Shown here piece after piece: positions 7,162 through 14,387 of a DNA stretch of 17,821 nt (position 1 is the first letter of the stretch; each line of letters begins with the position of its first letter). The stretch covers positions 1 through 17,821 of the forward strand of contig CAZUSU010000004.1 of the NCBI GenBank assembly GCA_964623315.1. Direction: 5' to 3'. The DNA comes from CAZUSU01 sp964623315. Lineage in GTDB: Bacteria; Patescibacteriota; Patescibacteriia; Magasanikbacterales; 2-02-FULL-50-9b. Made by a program: the position numbers and the translations under genes. The notes beneath the pieces are model-generated. The model did no database searches, had not been told where the DNA came from, and saw only the letters and a program-made list of their open reading frames with translations.

Positions 7162-8386
7162 AGGGTAAACGATCACGCAGGATGCGCGGCAATAATACCG
7201 TACCATCCTCTTGCTGGTGCTGTTCCAGTATTGCCAGCCACAAGCGGTCACTTGCCGCAGTGCCGTTTACGGTGTGCGCGAGTGTCGGCTCTCCGTCCGT
7301 TTGTTCACAGCGAATATGCAAGCGTCGCGTTTGGTAGTCCGTGGTGTTACTGGTAGAAGTGAGTTCGCGATAACGCATTTGTGACGGAAAATACGCCTCA
7401 ATGTCAAATTTTTGCGCCGCAGGAAACCCCAAGTCGCCGGTGCAGATATTTACCACGCGATAATGAAGTTCAAACGCAGATACGATTTCCTCCTCTATTG
7501 CCAAAAAAGTACGATGCAAAGCACGCGACTGTTCAGGATCTGCAAAGGCAAGCATTTCCATTTTTTGAAACTGATGTACACGCAAAATGCCTTGCTGATC
7601 TTTGCCATAACTTCCGGCCTCGCGACGAAAGCAGGTGGTCTCGGCGCAATATTTTTTTGGAAGTTCCGCGGCGCCGATTATTTCGTCATCGTGCAGAGAT
7701 AACAGCGGTACTTCGGACGTTCCCACCAAAAATAGATTATCCTCGCCCGTGTTAACGGTGTACACCTCATTTCGGTCGGCGGGAAAATGTCCGGTGCCAA
7801 ACATGGCGCGTTCACGCACTAACACCGGTGGGACAACCCGTTCAAATCCGTGTTTCGCTATAATTTCGCTCACGACATCCATCACGGCGCGCTGAAGTAA
7901 TGCCACGGGTCCGGTGAGATAATAAAATCGCGATCCGGAGGTGCGAGTCCCCTGTTCCATTTTTATAAATGGCGTGACAGTCGGCAGTTCATAATACGGG
8001 CGAACCGTGAATGCATAGGTGGGTACGTCTCCGCCGGTGCGGATAACCACATTATCATTTTCGGACGTGCCCATCGGCGTTTCATCGTCGTTAATGTTTG
8101 GCAGAGTTGCGATCAGCTCATCTCGCAGTGATTCATCCTTTGCAAGCTCTCGATCCCCTTCTTTTATGGACGCTGACAACTCGTGCAGTGCGGCACGCTC
8201 CTCGGGAGATGGTTTTTGCTGTGAACGATTTTTCAATTCGTGGCGCAGAGTATCAAGAGTTGCCTGTGCACTGCGAATACGCTGATCAGTCGCCAACAGC
8301 AGATCAAAATCAACGGTGACGCCACGCGATTGTGCGCTTTTTTTTACGCGCTCTGGATCATGACGAATTAATTTTATGTCAAGCAT
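7118..8386 (-). CDS. serS: Seryl-tRNA synthetase
   Basis: The 422-residue protein is a standard bacterial class IIa SerRS that charges tRNA-Ser in the cytosol. The N-terminal coiled-coil tRNA-binding arm covers about 1-105 and starts MLDIKLIRHDPERVK. The catalytic core contains the serine-binding GTSEVPLL (222-229), class II motif 2 in FRREAGSYGKDQQG (253-266) followed by LRVHQFQKMEM, and motif 3 in NGTAASDRLWLAILEQHQ (374-391) followed by QEDG. The C-terminal tail after PRILRDRLPY is slightly unusual, ending ATGAPHG. Its last 14 codons overlap the ftsQ-like gene. A TATAAT box 9 nt before the ATG suggests its own transcript in addition to any readthrough from the Nudix gene 10 nt upstream. 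Confidence 0.98.
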   Translation of the reverse strand: MLDIKLIRHDPERVKKSAQSRGVTVDFDLLLATDQRIRSAQATLDTLRHELKNRSQQKPSPEERAALHELSASIKEGDRELAKDESLRDELIATLPNINDDETPMGTSENDNVVIRTGGDVPTYAFTVRPYYELPTVTPFIKMEQGTRTSGSRFYYLTGPVALLQRAVMDVVSEIIAKHGFERVVPPVLVRERAMFGTGHFPADRNEVYTVNTGEDNLFLVGTSEVPLLSLHDDEIIGAAELPKKYCAETTCFRREAGSYGKDQQGILRVHQFQKMEMLAFADPEQSRALHRTFLAIEEEIVSAFELHYRVVNICTGDLGFPAAQKFDIEAYFPSQMRYRELTSTSNTTDYQTRRLHIRCEQTDGEPTLAHTVNGTAASDRLWLAILEQHQQEDGTVLLPRILRDRLPYESFRSLATGAPHG

Positions 8387-8395
8387 ACGGGTAGC

Positions 8396-8401
8396 ATTAT
8401 A
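8396..8401 (-). promoter_or_regulatory. serS -10 box containing the Nudix stop codon
   Basis: The minus strand reads GGGGTATAAT, a perfect -10 hexamer, ending 9 nt before the serS ATG. The TAA inside it (8397-8399) is the stop codon of the Nudix gene. A poor TTGCAC (3 of 6) lies 16 nt upstream as a possible -35. Predicted transcription begins within about 3 nt of the start codon. Confidence 0.5.
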
Positions 8402-8828
8402 CCCCTTTTTTTATTGTGTGCAATATTTTGCGATTATTAGGAGCAACGTTCATGCGTAATGCGCGGTCAAGGGTTACCCAACTCACGTCACACACCTCTC
8501 GGCATGACGGACGAACCGCTGAGGGAGTGTCGGTCTTCATGAGATACACAATCAAAATAATCTGAATGTGCGGACGATTCGGATGAAACCATGAAAAGAC
8601 ATCCACCAGCCGCTCGGCAGTGGCGCGAATGCCCACTTCCTCCAGCACTTCGCGTTCCACGGCTTGGCGCGGCGTTTCGCCAAATTCAAGTTTGCCGCCG
8701 GGGAATTCCCAGCGGTGGTGCATGCCGCGATTTTTTGGGTCAAAGCGTTTACTCATTAATATACGCCCATCCGCGCGCATCACGGCACCAAGCGCCACGG
8801 CAATTTGGCGTTTTACGGCGTTCTGCAT
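8397..8828 (-). CDS. Nudix (MutT-like) hydrolase
   Basis: The 143-residue protein contains a perfect Nudix box GX5EX7REUXEEXGU at residues 45-67: Gly45, Glu51, Arg59-Glu60, Glu63-Glu64 and Gly66. Upstream, ALGAVMRADGRILMSKRF and HHRWEFPGGKLEFGE match the MutT/8-oxo-dGTPase-like subgroup of small pyrophosphohydrolases, which cleave nucleoside diphosphates linked to a second group using Mg2+. The SFSWF/W-type positions around 78-84 (VFSWFHPN) also occur in MutT proteins. Pairing with a MutY homologue elsewhere in the window would fit an 8-oxoguanine defence. The substrate cannot be decided from sequence, and dihydroneopterin or other nucleotide substrates remain open. The gene overlaps the preceding nucleotidyltransferase gene by 16 nt, so the two are probably translationally coupled. 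Confidence 0.92.
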   Translation of the reverse strand: MQNAVKRQIAVALGAVMRADGRILMSKRFDPKNRGMHHRWEFPGGKLEFGETPRQAVEREVLEEVGIRATAERLVDVFSWFHPNRPHIQIILIVYLMKTDTPSAVRPSCREVCDVSWVTLDRALRMNVAPNNRKILHTIKKGV

Positions 8829-9238
8829 AGACGTTTTTTTATATGCGACGTTGCATAGCGTGTGCGCTGAAATGGTTTGAGACGAACTATTTTAACGGGC
8901 ATTTTTTGTGCGCTGGCCCACGTCTGAAGGACATCAACGCCAAATTTTTGGTCGTGTCCTAACACCACCACCTGCGGCTTAATTTTTTTTATGTGGTATA
9001 AAATATCCGTTGGATGGCCGGCAACGGCTCGAGTAACGACGCGCAGTGCCTGCACAACGGCGATGCGTTCTTTTTGGTTATGCACCGGAGGGCGTCCGGT
9101 TAACGCCGCGCGGCGGTCATCGCGTGATACCACTACGAATAGTTCAGTGCCGTACCGAGCCGCCTGCGTCAAAAAATGGACGTGTCCGCGGTGGACTATG
9201 TCAAACGTGCCAAAACAGATGACGCGGCGTACTGACAT
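8813..9238 (-). CDS. HxGH nucleotidyltransferase (FAD synthase RibL / TagD-like)
   Basis: The 141-residue protein has the cytidylyltransferase fold. GTFDIVHRGHVHFL at 10-23 carries the HxGH nucleotide-binding motif (His16, Gly18, His19). VVVLGHDQKFG at 90-100 and ATSHIKKRL at 129-137 correspond to the second conserved block. This length and the GxD and TS.IKK motifs resemble archaeal RibL-type FAD synthetases and glycerol-3-phosphate cytidylyltransferases (TagD), which transfer AMP or CMP from a nucleoside triphosphate to a phosphate acceptor. No flavin or teichoic acid gene is close enough to decide between them. Within the leftward block it starts 5 nt after the DHH/MYG1-like gene and overlaps the Nudix gene by 16 nt. 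Confidence 0.88.
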   Translation of the reverse strand: MSVRRVICFGTFDIVHRGHVHFLTQAARYGTELFVVVSRDDRRAALTGRPPVHNQKERIAVVQALRVVTRAVAGHPTDILYHIKKIKPQVVVLGHDQKFGVDVLQTWASAQKMPVKIVRLKPFQRTRYATSHIKKRLCRTP

Positions 9239-9243
9239 ACGGC

Positions 9244-10065
9244 TTATGCGCTGACTAGCTTAATAAGCGCACGCAGGGGCATTTTTGAAAGGTATATATT
9301 GGCGGCAACGTCGGATCCGCAAATGAGCATGCGCTTGCTATGGTGCAAATACCATTCTGCTTTTGGTTCCAATTTTTTTACGACCGTATAAGCCGACGTT
9401 AGGTCAACGGCGGTATGTGGCAGTGAACGAATGGAGCGAAATTTATTTTTTGGATTTATCACCACCACCACGTGCGCCCCCTCCTGCGACGCGCGGCGTA
9501 GAACAACTTTTGCATTAACTTCGGTTTCTATGCCAACTGCCCTACCCCACCGCGATTTAAATGCGGTGGCACTGCGCCAGTCCTTTTGCAAAGTATATTT
9601 TTCCACAAGCGCGGCATACACCGCATCAAGATAGGTTTCACCAAATGCCGTTAGCTCTGCAGATGTGGCGCCGAGCAGAGTGCAGTAGGTATTTACCGAG
9701 CCAATAGAAAATTCCGCTCGTGGCGCATTAATGAGCGTGCCATGATCATCTTCGTTGACATACGCGAGCAATTCATCAACCGCCGCTTTTTTTGCGGGGG
9801 TCAGCAATATTTTTTTTTGCTTTAACAAATGCTGATATACCAATGTCGCACAGCAATGTTTGGCATCCCCTTTATGTTCATCAAACATACCGCGACCCAC
9901 CCCGAGGTACATCGTAAGAGCCCGCTCGGCAATCGGCCGCTTTATGGTGTTGGATGCGACATAAGAAATTTTTGCGCGACCCCAGCGCGCCACAAAACGA
10001 TGCAGGAGCCAGATGGCCGCAATTTCATCCAGATGTGGCGCGTTATGTGTTATGATTGTCGGCAT
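9244..10065 (-). CDS. DHH/MYG1-like metal-dependent phosphohydrolase (putative)
   Basis: The 273-residue protein opens with MPTIITHNAPHLDEIAAIWLLHRF. The His7 and Asp13 spacing resembles the first metal-binding motif of DHH and MYG1 family hydrolases ('H...hxDE..A'). A second block, GMFDEHKGDAKHCCATLVYQHL (59-80), resembles their DHH motif, but DEH replaces DHH: Asp62 and His64 are kept and the middle His is Glu. DHH enzymes cut phosphodiester or nucleotide bonds, while MYG1 proteins are 3'-5' exonucleases. The rest is not recognised. Conserved-looking blocks are VNEDDHGT (about 108-115) and ICGSDVAANIYLSKMP near the C-terminus. It overlaps the end of lysS by 23 nt and precedes the nucleotidyltransferase gene by 5 nt. 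The family call rests on motifs only. Confidence 0.6.
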   Translation of the reverse strand: MPTIITHNAPHLDEIAAIWLLHRFVARWGRAKISYVASNTIKRPIAERALTMYLGVGRGMFDEHKGDAKHCCATLVYQHLLKQKKILLTPAKKAAVDELLAYVNEDDHGTLINAPRAEFSIGSVNTYCTLLGATSAELTAFGETYLDAVYAALVEKYTLQKDWRSATAFKSRWGRAVGIETEVNAKVVLRRASQEGAHVVVVINPKNKFRSIRSLPHTAVDLTSAYTVVKKLEPKAEWYLHHSKRMLICGSDVAANIYLSKMPLRALIKLVSA

Positions 10066-11521
10066 GTTGTTCCGGTTTAAGCGTGGGGAATAATATGACG
10101 TCCTTCAGGCTGGAGGCGTTGGTAATGAGCGCGGCTAAACGATCTATCCCGATGCCGAATCCGCTGGTGGGCGGCATGCCGTGCTCCAGTGCGCGCAGGA
10201 AATCTTCGTCCAACCATTGCGCATCCTGACTGCCGCGCTCGCGTAGTTCCTGCTGGGCCATAAGCACGGCGCGTTGATCTATCGGGTCATTTAATTCGTG
10301 ATAATAGGCATTGACAATTTCTGCGCCCGCGACAACCAGTTGTAGGGATGCGCTTTTTGTTTCGTCGTGCGGGGAACGTTTTGCAAGCGGTTTTAGCTCT
10401 CGGGGATAGTCAGAAATCCACGTGGGCTGAACAATTTTCAGGCGCGTTGTTTTTTTGAAAATTTCGTCACAATACTCCCCCCACCCCACACAGCCGGTAA
10501 AATCAATTTCAACGTTGATATTTTGAACGGCGGCTATGAGAGACGGTTCGTCCGGACATTGGTTAATATCAATATGGGTCGCCTCATAAATGGCCTCTCT
10601 GAATGTTTTGCGCGCCCACGGCGTATCAAATTGAGCCGCCGTGCCTGTGGCAATCGTTACGGCGTGCACCACCAGTTCCTCAATAAAACGAATGAAATTT
10701 TCTTCTGATACATATGCCCAGTACAGTTCAAGCATGGTGAATTCGGGGTTGTGCGCATAGTCAATTCCTTCATTGCGAAAACAGCGGCCCAGTTCGTATA
10801 CTTTTTCAAACCCCCCCACGACGAGGCGCTTGAGATATAATTCCGGCGCGACGCGCAAATATAAATCAATGTCCAGCGCGTTATGGTGCGTGACAAACGG
10901 ACGCGCGTTGGCGCCACCCGGAATTGGTTGCAGGATCGGTGTTTCAACTTCCAAGAAGCCGCGGTCGTTTAAAAATTGTCGGAAGCCGGAAATCAATTTA
11001 CTGCGCACCACAAATCGTTCGCGTACCTCCGGATTTACGATGAGATCCAATTCGCGCTGACGATAGCGTGTTTCTATATCCTGTAAACCGTGCCACTTTT
11101 CCGGCAAAGGCAGGAGCGCTTTGGCAAGCAGTTTTAATTGCGCGACCTCCAAGGTACGCTCCCCCACTTTAGTGACAATGAGTTTACCGCGTGCTTCAAC
11201 GATATCGGCATGATCAAAAAAATTTTTTGCCGCGGCATAGGTATCCTCACCGAGAACATCACGGCGCAAATGTAGTTGTATGCGACCGGTGCCGTCGCGC
11301 AAATCAGCAAACGCGGAGCCGCCATGCCAACGCAAACTTATGAGACGGCCGCAGAGCGTAATAGCTGAATCGGCATTGCGCAGTTCATCAAACGCATCAA
11401 GCGCTTGCGCAATGGTGTGTGTTCGATTATTTTCGTCATTGAATGCCGAAGTGCCGGTCGCGGCAAGGTCTAGTATTTTTTGTATGCGTACCGCGCGCTC
11501 GTCCTGATATCCGCCAGACAT
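10043..11521 (-). CDS. lysS: Lysyl-tRNA synthetase, class II
   Basis: The 492-residue enzyme attaches lysine to tRNA-Lys. An N-terminal OB-fold anticodon-binding domain (about 50-145) includes LRDGTGRIQLHLRRD. The class IIb core has the motif 1 region at FLEVETPILQPIPGGANARPF (189-209), ELYLKRLVVGGFEKVYELG, motif 2 in RCFRNEGIDYAHNPEFTMLE (246-265), the lysine-pocket region GAEIVNAYYHELNDPIDQ (399-416) and motif 3 in GFGIGIDRLAALI (454-466). These are standard for bacterial LysRS, and the length is typical. The gene follows greA after 5 nt, an arrangement also seen in other bacteria, and no separate promoter is visible, so it is probably co-transcribed from the greA promoter. The end overlaps the DHH/MYG1-like gene by 23 nt. 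Confidence 0.98.
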   Translation of the reverse strand: MSGGYQDERAVRIQKILDLAATGTSAFNDENNRTHTIAQALDAFDELRNADSAITLCGRLISLRWHGGSAFADLRDGTGRIQLHLRRDVLGEDTYAAAKNFFDHADIVEARGKLIVTKVGERTLEVAQLKLLAKALLPLPEKWHGLQDIETRYRQRELDLIVNPEVRERFVVRSKLISGFRQFLNDRGFLEVETPILQPIPGGANARPFVTHHNALDIDLYLRVAPELYLKRLVVGGFEKVYELGRCFRNEGIDYAHNPEFTMLELYWAYVSEENFIRFIEELVVHAVTIATGTAAQFDTPWARKTFREAIYEATHIDINQCPDEPSLIAAVQNINVEIDFTGCVGWGEYCDEIFKKTTRLKIVQPTWISDYPRELKPLAKRSPHDETKSASLQLVVAGAEIVNAYYHELNDPIDQRAVLMAQQELRERGSQDAQWLDEDFLRALEHGMPPTSGFGIGIDRLAALITNASSLKDVILFPTLKPEQHADNHNT

Positions 11522-11526
11522 ATAAT

Positions 11527-11997
11527 TTAGGTGATTGCCGTAATATGATACGTCGTTTTTTTAACCGGTGTCGTTACCTCTACGGTGTCGCCGACTGCGC
11601 GGCCCAAAAATGCCTCGCCAAGCGGTGATTCATTGGAAATTTTTCCCGCGCTCGGATCAGCGTCATTTGAACCAACGATGGTGTATGATTTTTTTTCCGT
11701 TCCCACCATGAGGCCGACGGTTGAGCCGATCTGTACCGTTGCCGTAGGTCCGCTCTGCTCTGCGGAGCTAATGATGTGCGCATTGGAAAGGGTGTGCTCA
11801 ATTTGGGCAATGCGCGTCTGAATAAACGCCATGCGATCCCGCGCTTCGTGATATTCGGCATTTTCCGAAAGGTCGCCCTGCTGTTTTGCATCGTCTATTT
11901 GAACGGCACATTCACGCATGGTAACGGTTTTTAATTGCATCAGCTCGTCCTGTAGTTCCTGTAAACGCTGTGCCGTAACATATTGTGGCTCTGACAT
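11527..11997 (-). CDS. greA: Transcription elongation factor GreA
   Basis: From the ATG at 11997 the protein has 156 residues, the usual GreA length. An N-terminal coiled coil carries GDLSENAEYHEA (41-52), with Asp42 and Glu45 corresponding to the acidic tip residues that stimulate transcript cleavage in stalled RNA polymerase. The C-terminal FKBP-like domain ends ESPLGEAFLGRAVGDTVEV, then KKTTYHITAI. The frame is open 20 codons further upstream with a Phe/Leu-rich stretch, but that segment spans the promoter (TTGACG-N17-TATACT), so the start MSEPQYVTAQ is preferred. It heads the leftward block with lysS 5 nt downstream. A second, divergent Gre factor lies at 14855-15349. Confidence 0.95.
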   Translation of the reverse strand: MSEPQYVTAQRLQELQDELMQLKTVTMRECAVQIDDAKQQGDLSENAEYHEARDRMAFIQTRIAQIEHTLSNAHIISSAEQSGPTATVQIGSTVGLMVGTEKKSYTIVGSNDADPSAGKISNESPLGEAFLGRAVGDTVEVTTPVKKTTYHITAIT

Positions 11998-12025
11998 AGA
12001 AAATAGCGCCGTAGTGCGCAAGGAT

Positions 12026-12054
12026 AGTATAAAGAATACGGTGAAAAGCGTCAA
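12026..12054 (-). promoter_or_regulatory. Sigma-70 type promoter of the greA-lysS block
   Basis: On the minus strand TTGACG (12049-12054), a 17-nt spacer and TATACT (12026-12031) form one of the best promoters in the window, with 5 of 6 matches in each hexamer. The start of RNA would be near 12019, giving a leader of about 22 nt without a Shine-Dalgarno site. The promoter sits in the 70-nt gap after mutY. Confidence 0.65.
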
Positions 12055-12067
12055 CAAAAGTGACCGG

Positions 12068-12895
12068 CTATGCGACTAATGAATAAAAATCACCGTTTTT
12101 AACGATAAACTTTTCATGGACAAGCGCATCCAATGCGTTAGCGATTTGGTTGACTGTTTTTGCAGGGTATTTTTTATGCAGGTGAATGGCGGTCATCTGT
12201 TTGTTCTTAAGTAATAATCGCAGAATTTGTCCGCGCAGTTGTCGCACGGATCCGTTAAATTTTGACTGCTTTGAGTAATGGAGCGACAGGCGCGATGCGT
12301 CGTGAGACGCTTTTTTTAGAGAGGAGCCGTAATCCATCAGCGCCCAATACCAGCGACGCGGATTTTTTCGGTCAACCGTTTTGAAAATCAATTTTAATAA
12401 TTGTCTGTCCGAAATATTTTTTTTGCCGGCAAAAAAGTGATGCAAATAAACGGTCCGTATGTTGGTTTCTATAAACGCGCACGGAATATTATAGGCAAAC
12501 GCCATAATTGACGCGGCCGTGTTAGGACCAATGCCGGGAAGTTTTTGGAGCGCCTCAAGGGTGCGCGGGAGCGCCCCATCATAATCGCGGACAACAAGGT
12601 CTGCGATGCGTTTTAAAAATAATGCGCGGCGGTTATAGCCCAAACCACTCCATGCAGAGAGCACCCGCGGTGTGGGAGCGCGCGCCAGAACGTCCCACGT
12701 GGGGAATGTATTCAAAAATTTTGCATAAAATTCCTGCACGCGCACCACTTGTGTCTGTTGTAACATTATTTCAGATACCGCTATGTGATACGGGTTGGTC
12801 GTTTTTCGCCATGCAAGGTCAAAGCGTCCGTGCGCACGATAGTGACACAGTACCAAACGTTTGAATTCAGAAAGAGACGGTTGCATGGATAGCAT
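12068..12895 (-). CDS. mutY: MutY-type adenine glycosylase homologue lacking the Fe-S cluster
   Basis: From the ATG at 12895 the protein has 275 residues. It belongs to the HhH-GPD superfamily of base-excision glycosylases; MutY removes adenine opposite 8-oxoguanine. AVSEIMLQQTQVVRV (39-53) contains Glu42, the equivalent of E. coli Glu37. LPGIGPNTAASIMAFAY (119-135) is the helix-hairpin-helix. The residue aligned with catalytic Asp138 is Glu143, in AFIETNIRTVYLHHFF. The region that should hold the four Fe-S cysteines (after ALMDYG at 185-190) has none and reads SSLKKASHDASRLSLHYSKQ. The C-terminus looks like a small winged helix (about 220-275) instead of the MutT-like domain. The frame is open 64 codons upstream, but these are antisense to the divergent hydrolase. 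A second ATG is at 12886. Function is likely DNA repair, but specificity is uncertain. Confidence 0.85.
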   Translation of the reverse strand: MLSMQPSLSEFKRLVLCHYRAHGRFDLAWRKTTNPYHIAVSEIMLQQTQVVRVQEFYAKFLNTFPTWDVLARAPTPRVLSAWSGLGYNRRALFLKRIADLVVRDYDGALPRTLEALQKLPGIGPNTAASIMAFAYNIPCAFIETNIRTVYLHHFFAGKKNISDRQLLKLIFKTVDRKNPRRWYWALMDYGSSLKKASHDASRLSLHYSKQSKFNGSVRQLRGQILRLLLKNKQMTAIHLHKKYPAKTVNQIANALDALVHEKFIVKNGDFYSLVA

Positions 12896-12903
12896 GTTAT
12901 AAT
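12895..12903 (+). promoter_or_regulatory. Divergent promoter core between mutY and the serine hydrolase
   Basis: Forward, TGTTATAAT is a perfect extended -10 (hexamer 12898-12903), with the start of RNA predicted near 12910, about 17 nt before the hydrolase ATG. On the minus strand TATTAT (12899-12904) overlaps it almost completely and lies 3 nt before the first mutY ATG, or 12 nt before the second. One site may serve both directions, so that only one polymerase can occupy it at a time. Confidence 0.45.
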
Positions 12904-12926
12904 AATGCCGTACTTTTTTCAAGAAT

Positions 12927-13916
12927 ATGTGGCGTCGTTCATTATGGATTCGCGTGTGGGTACCGGTTGCTCTTTTTTTAATGGGAACGCTGGCCGGACT
13001 GCTTGTTATTATCGTTGTTTCGCCTCCTCTGCCAATAACCGAACAGACGCAGGTAACACTCATTCGTTCGTCTGACAGCCGCGTCAATCAGTATGTGCGA
13101 CCGGTGCGTTCTTATGACGTTACACGAATTAATGCACGTCTCTCGCCGCGTGAGCGCGCACTTGCAGAATTTATTACGCGTCAAAATTATTCTACGCGTC
13201 GCGGCACGGTAAGCGTTTATGTAGAAGATCTGACGGATGCAACGGCCTTTGGTTTTCGTGCAGACGAAACGTATACGCCGGCAAGTTTATTGAAGATACC
13301 TCTTGCCATGGCGGCTCGCAGTGACAACAACGGACGTTATTCCCTTTCGGCAGAATCGATGAATGAAAATAGCGGTGAATATTTTAGGAGTGACAAACGC
13401 GCGCTCGTTGCGGGCAGGCAATATTCATTTGAAAACGTGCTGTCTGCAATGCTCGTATCATCCGATAACAACGCGCGTACATTAATTGCCGCAACGGTGG
13501 GCGGCGACAATGCCATTAAAAACGTTTTTGATGAACTGCAAATAGCATATCCGTCAGCAGATCCTATGCTTTCGCCACGCCAGTACGCCGGAATTATTCG
13601 CGCTCTGGTGAACGGCACGTATGCGGGAGATCAGCAGTCAGAGTATATACTGCGACTGCTTGCCGAATCTGATTTCGTGTTCGGCATGCGTGCCGGCATT
13701 CCTTCGGGTGTGCCGGTTGCCAGTAAATTCGGCGAGCACACCGTGTATGGAGCCGGTAATCAATTGCACAGAAGTGAACTGCACGAATGTGGCGTTATCT
13801 ATGCCGAGGTGCGGCCATTTATATTATGCGTCATGACCAAAGGTCAAAATTTGGCACAGCAAGCTGACGTTATTCGTGAAGTAAGCCGGTTTGTGTACGG
13901 ATTAATGGTTCCGTGA
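12927..13916 (+). CDS. Membrane-anchored class A beta-lactamase-like serine hydrolase
   Basis: The 329-residue protein has a basic N-terminus, one membrane helix (about 10-31, WVPVALFLMGTLAGLLVIIV) and an extracytoplasmic domain of the beta-lactamase/penicillin-binding fold. The serine motif SxxK is Ser120-Lys123 in TPASLLKIPLAMAA. The second motif SDN is Ser179-Asn181 in LVSSDNNART. The third motif, usually KTG or KSG, is Lys267-Phe-Gly in VASKFGEH. No clear Glu166-type omega-loop residue is seen, so efficient hydrolysis of beta-lactams is doubtful. A DD-peptidase or other esterase role is equally plausible. Motif order and spacing fit the Beta-lactamase2 (PF13354) type. The gene is divergent from mutY with a 31-bp gap. 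Its TGA stop forms part of the next gene's promoter. Confidence 0.88.
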   Translation: MWRRSLWIRVWVPVALFLMGTLAGLLVIIVVSPPLPITEQTQVTLIRSSDSRVNQYVRPVRSYDVTRINARLSPRERALAEFITRQNYSTRRGTVSVYVEDLTDATAFGFRADETYTPASLLKIPLAMAARSDNNGRYSLSAESMNENSGEYFRSDKRALVAGRQYSFENVLSAMLVSSDNNARTLIAATVGGDNAIKNVFDELQIAYPSADPMLSPRQYAGIIRALVNGTYAGDQQSEYILRLLAESDFVFGMRAGIPSGVPVASKFGEHTVYGAGNQLHRSELHECGVIYAEVRPFILCVMTKGQNLAQQADVIREVSRFVYGLMVP

Positions 13917-13922
13917 TATAAT
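13914..13922 (+). promoter_or_regulatory. Perfect extended -10 promoter for the Ala/Lys-rich protein
   Basis: TGATATAAT combines the TGn extension with a perfect TATAAT hexamer (13917-13922). Its first three bases, TGA (13914-13916), are the stop codon of the hydrolase gene. The ATG at 13953 is 30 nt further on, giving a leader of about 23 nt that is A/T-rich and lacks a Shine-Dalgarno site. Confidence 0.6.
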
Positions 13923-13952
13923 TCACCTGTTATTAATTAATCAAAAAAAATT

Positions 13953-14339
13953 ATGCGTTCTTCATGGATCGCGACGTCTGTTGTATTAGCAGGGCTTATT
14001 CCGTTTATAGCTCACGCACAAGTAGTAAAGCCATCCAAGCCGGAGAAACAATCCGCTCCGACAACGATGAACAAAACGGCGAACAGCGCCAAAATTAAAA
14101 AAGAGGCGCGCAAGGCAATGATGGAAACAGCACGCGCGGCGCATAAGGCGGCAAATGAAGCGGCGCGTACACAGTACACCGATGCATTAAAAGCGGCCAA
14201 GGCGATAAAGTCAAAGGACCAGATGAAAGCGGCCAAGGCGGCGTTTGACGCGGCAAAAAAAGCGGCGCAAACAAAATTAAAGGCAGATCTTGAAGCGGCA
14301 AAAACAGCGCCGGTAACCCCAGCGCCGGTAACCCAATAG
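13953..14339 (+). CDS. Small exported Ala/Lys-rich helical protein
   Basis: The 128-residue protein has a clear signal peptide (MRSSWIATSVVLAGLIPFIAHA, cut before QVV). The remainder is made almost wholly of Ala, Lys, Glu/Asp and Thr. The central part (about 45-118) should be one long, highly charged helix with repeated KAAKA units, and the tail TAPVTPAPVTQ is encoded by a tandem 15-bp repeat. There is no Cys and almost no aromatic residue after the signal. The composition resembles histone H1 tails or surface alanine-rich proteins, but export argues against DNA packaging. No family is recognised. It is flanked by a strong promoter and a strong terminator, so it is probably monocistronic and well expressed. 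Confidence 0.8.
   Translation: MRSSWIATSVVLAGLIPFIAHAQVVKPSKPEKQSAPTTMNKTANSAKIKKEARKAMMETARAAHKAANEAARTQYTDALKAAKAIKSKDQMKAAKAAFDAAKKAAQTKLKADLEAAKTAPVTPAPVTQ
14305..14334. repeat. Tandem 15-bp repeat at the end of the Ala/Lys-rich gene
   Basis: Two perfect adjacent copies of CAGCGCCGGTAACCC (14305-14319 and 14320-14334) encode the AP-VT-PAP-VT tail. It is probably a recent slippage or duplication product. Confidence 0.85.
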
Positions 14340-14352
14340 AGCTGACATTAAA

Positions 14353-14379
14353 AAACTCGCGGCCGATAACCGCGAGTTT
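14353..14379. terminator. Strong bidirectional terminator
   Basis: AAACTCGCGG (14353-14362) and CCGCGAGTTT (14370-14379) form a perfect 10-bp stem with a 7-nt loop. The core is GC-rich, with A-rich sequence on the left and T-rich sequence on the right. It lies between the convergent Ala/Lys-rich and zinc-ribbon genes and can serve both. It is the clearest terminator in the window. Confidence 0.85.
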
Positions 14380-14387
14380 ATTCCGCA

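Noticed and set aside
11998..12057. 20-codon upstream extension of greA with a hydrophobic stretch
   Set aside because: It covers the best promoter in the region and would add a membrane-like segment to a cytosolic transcription factor.
12896..13087. 64-codon upstream extension of mutY
   Set aside because: It is antisense to the divergent hydrolase gene and would place the start far upstream of the family N-terminus.
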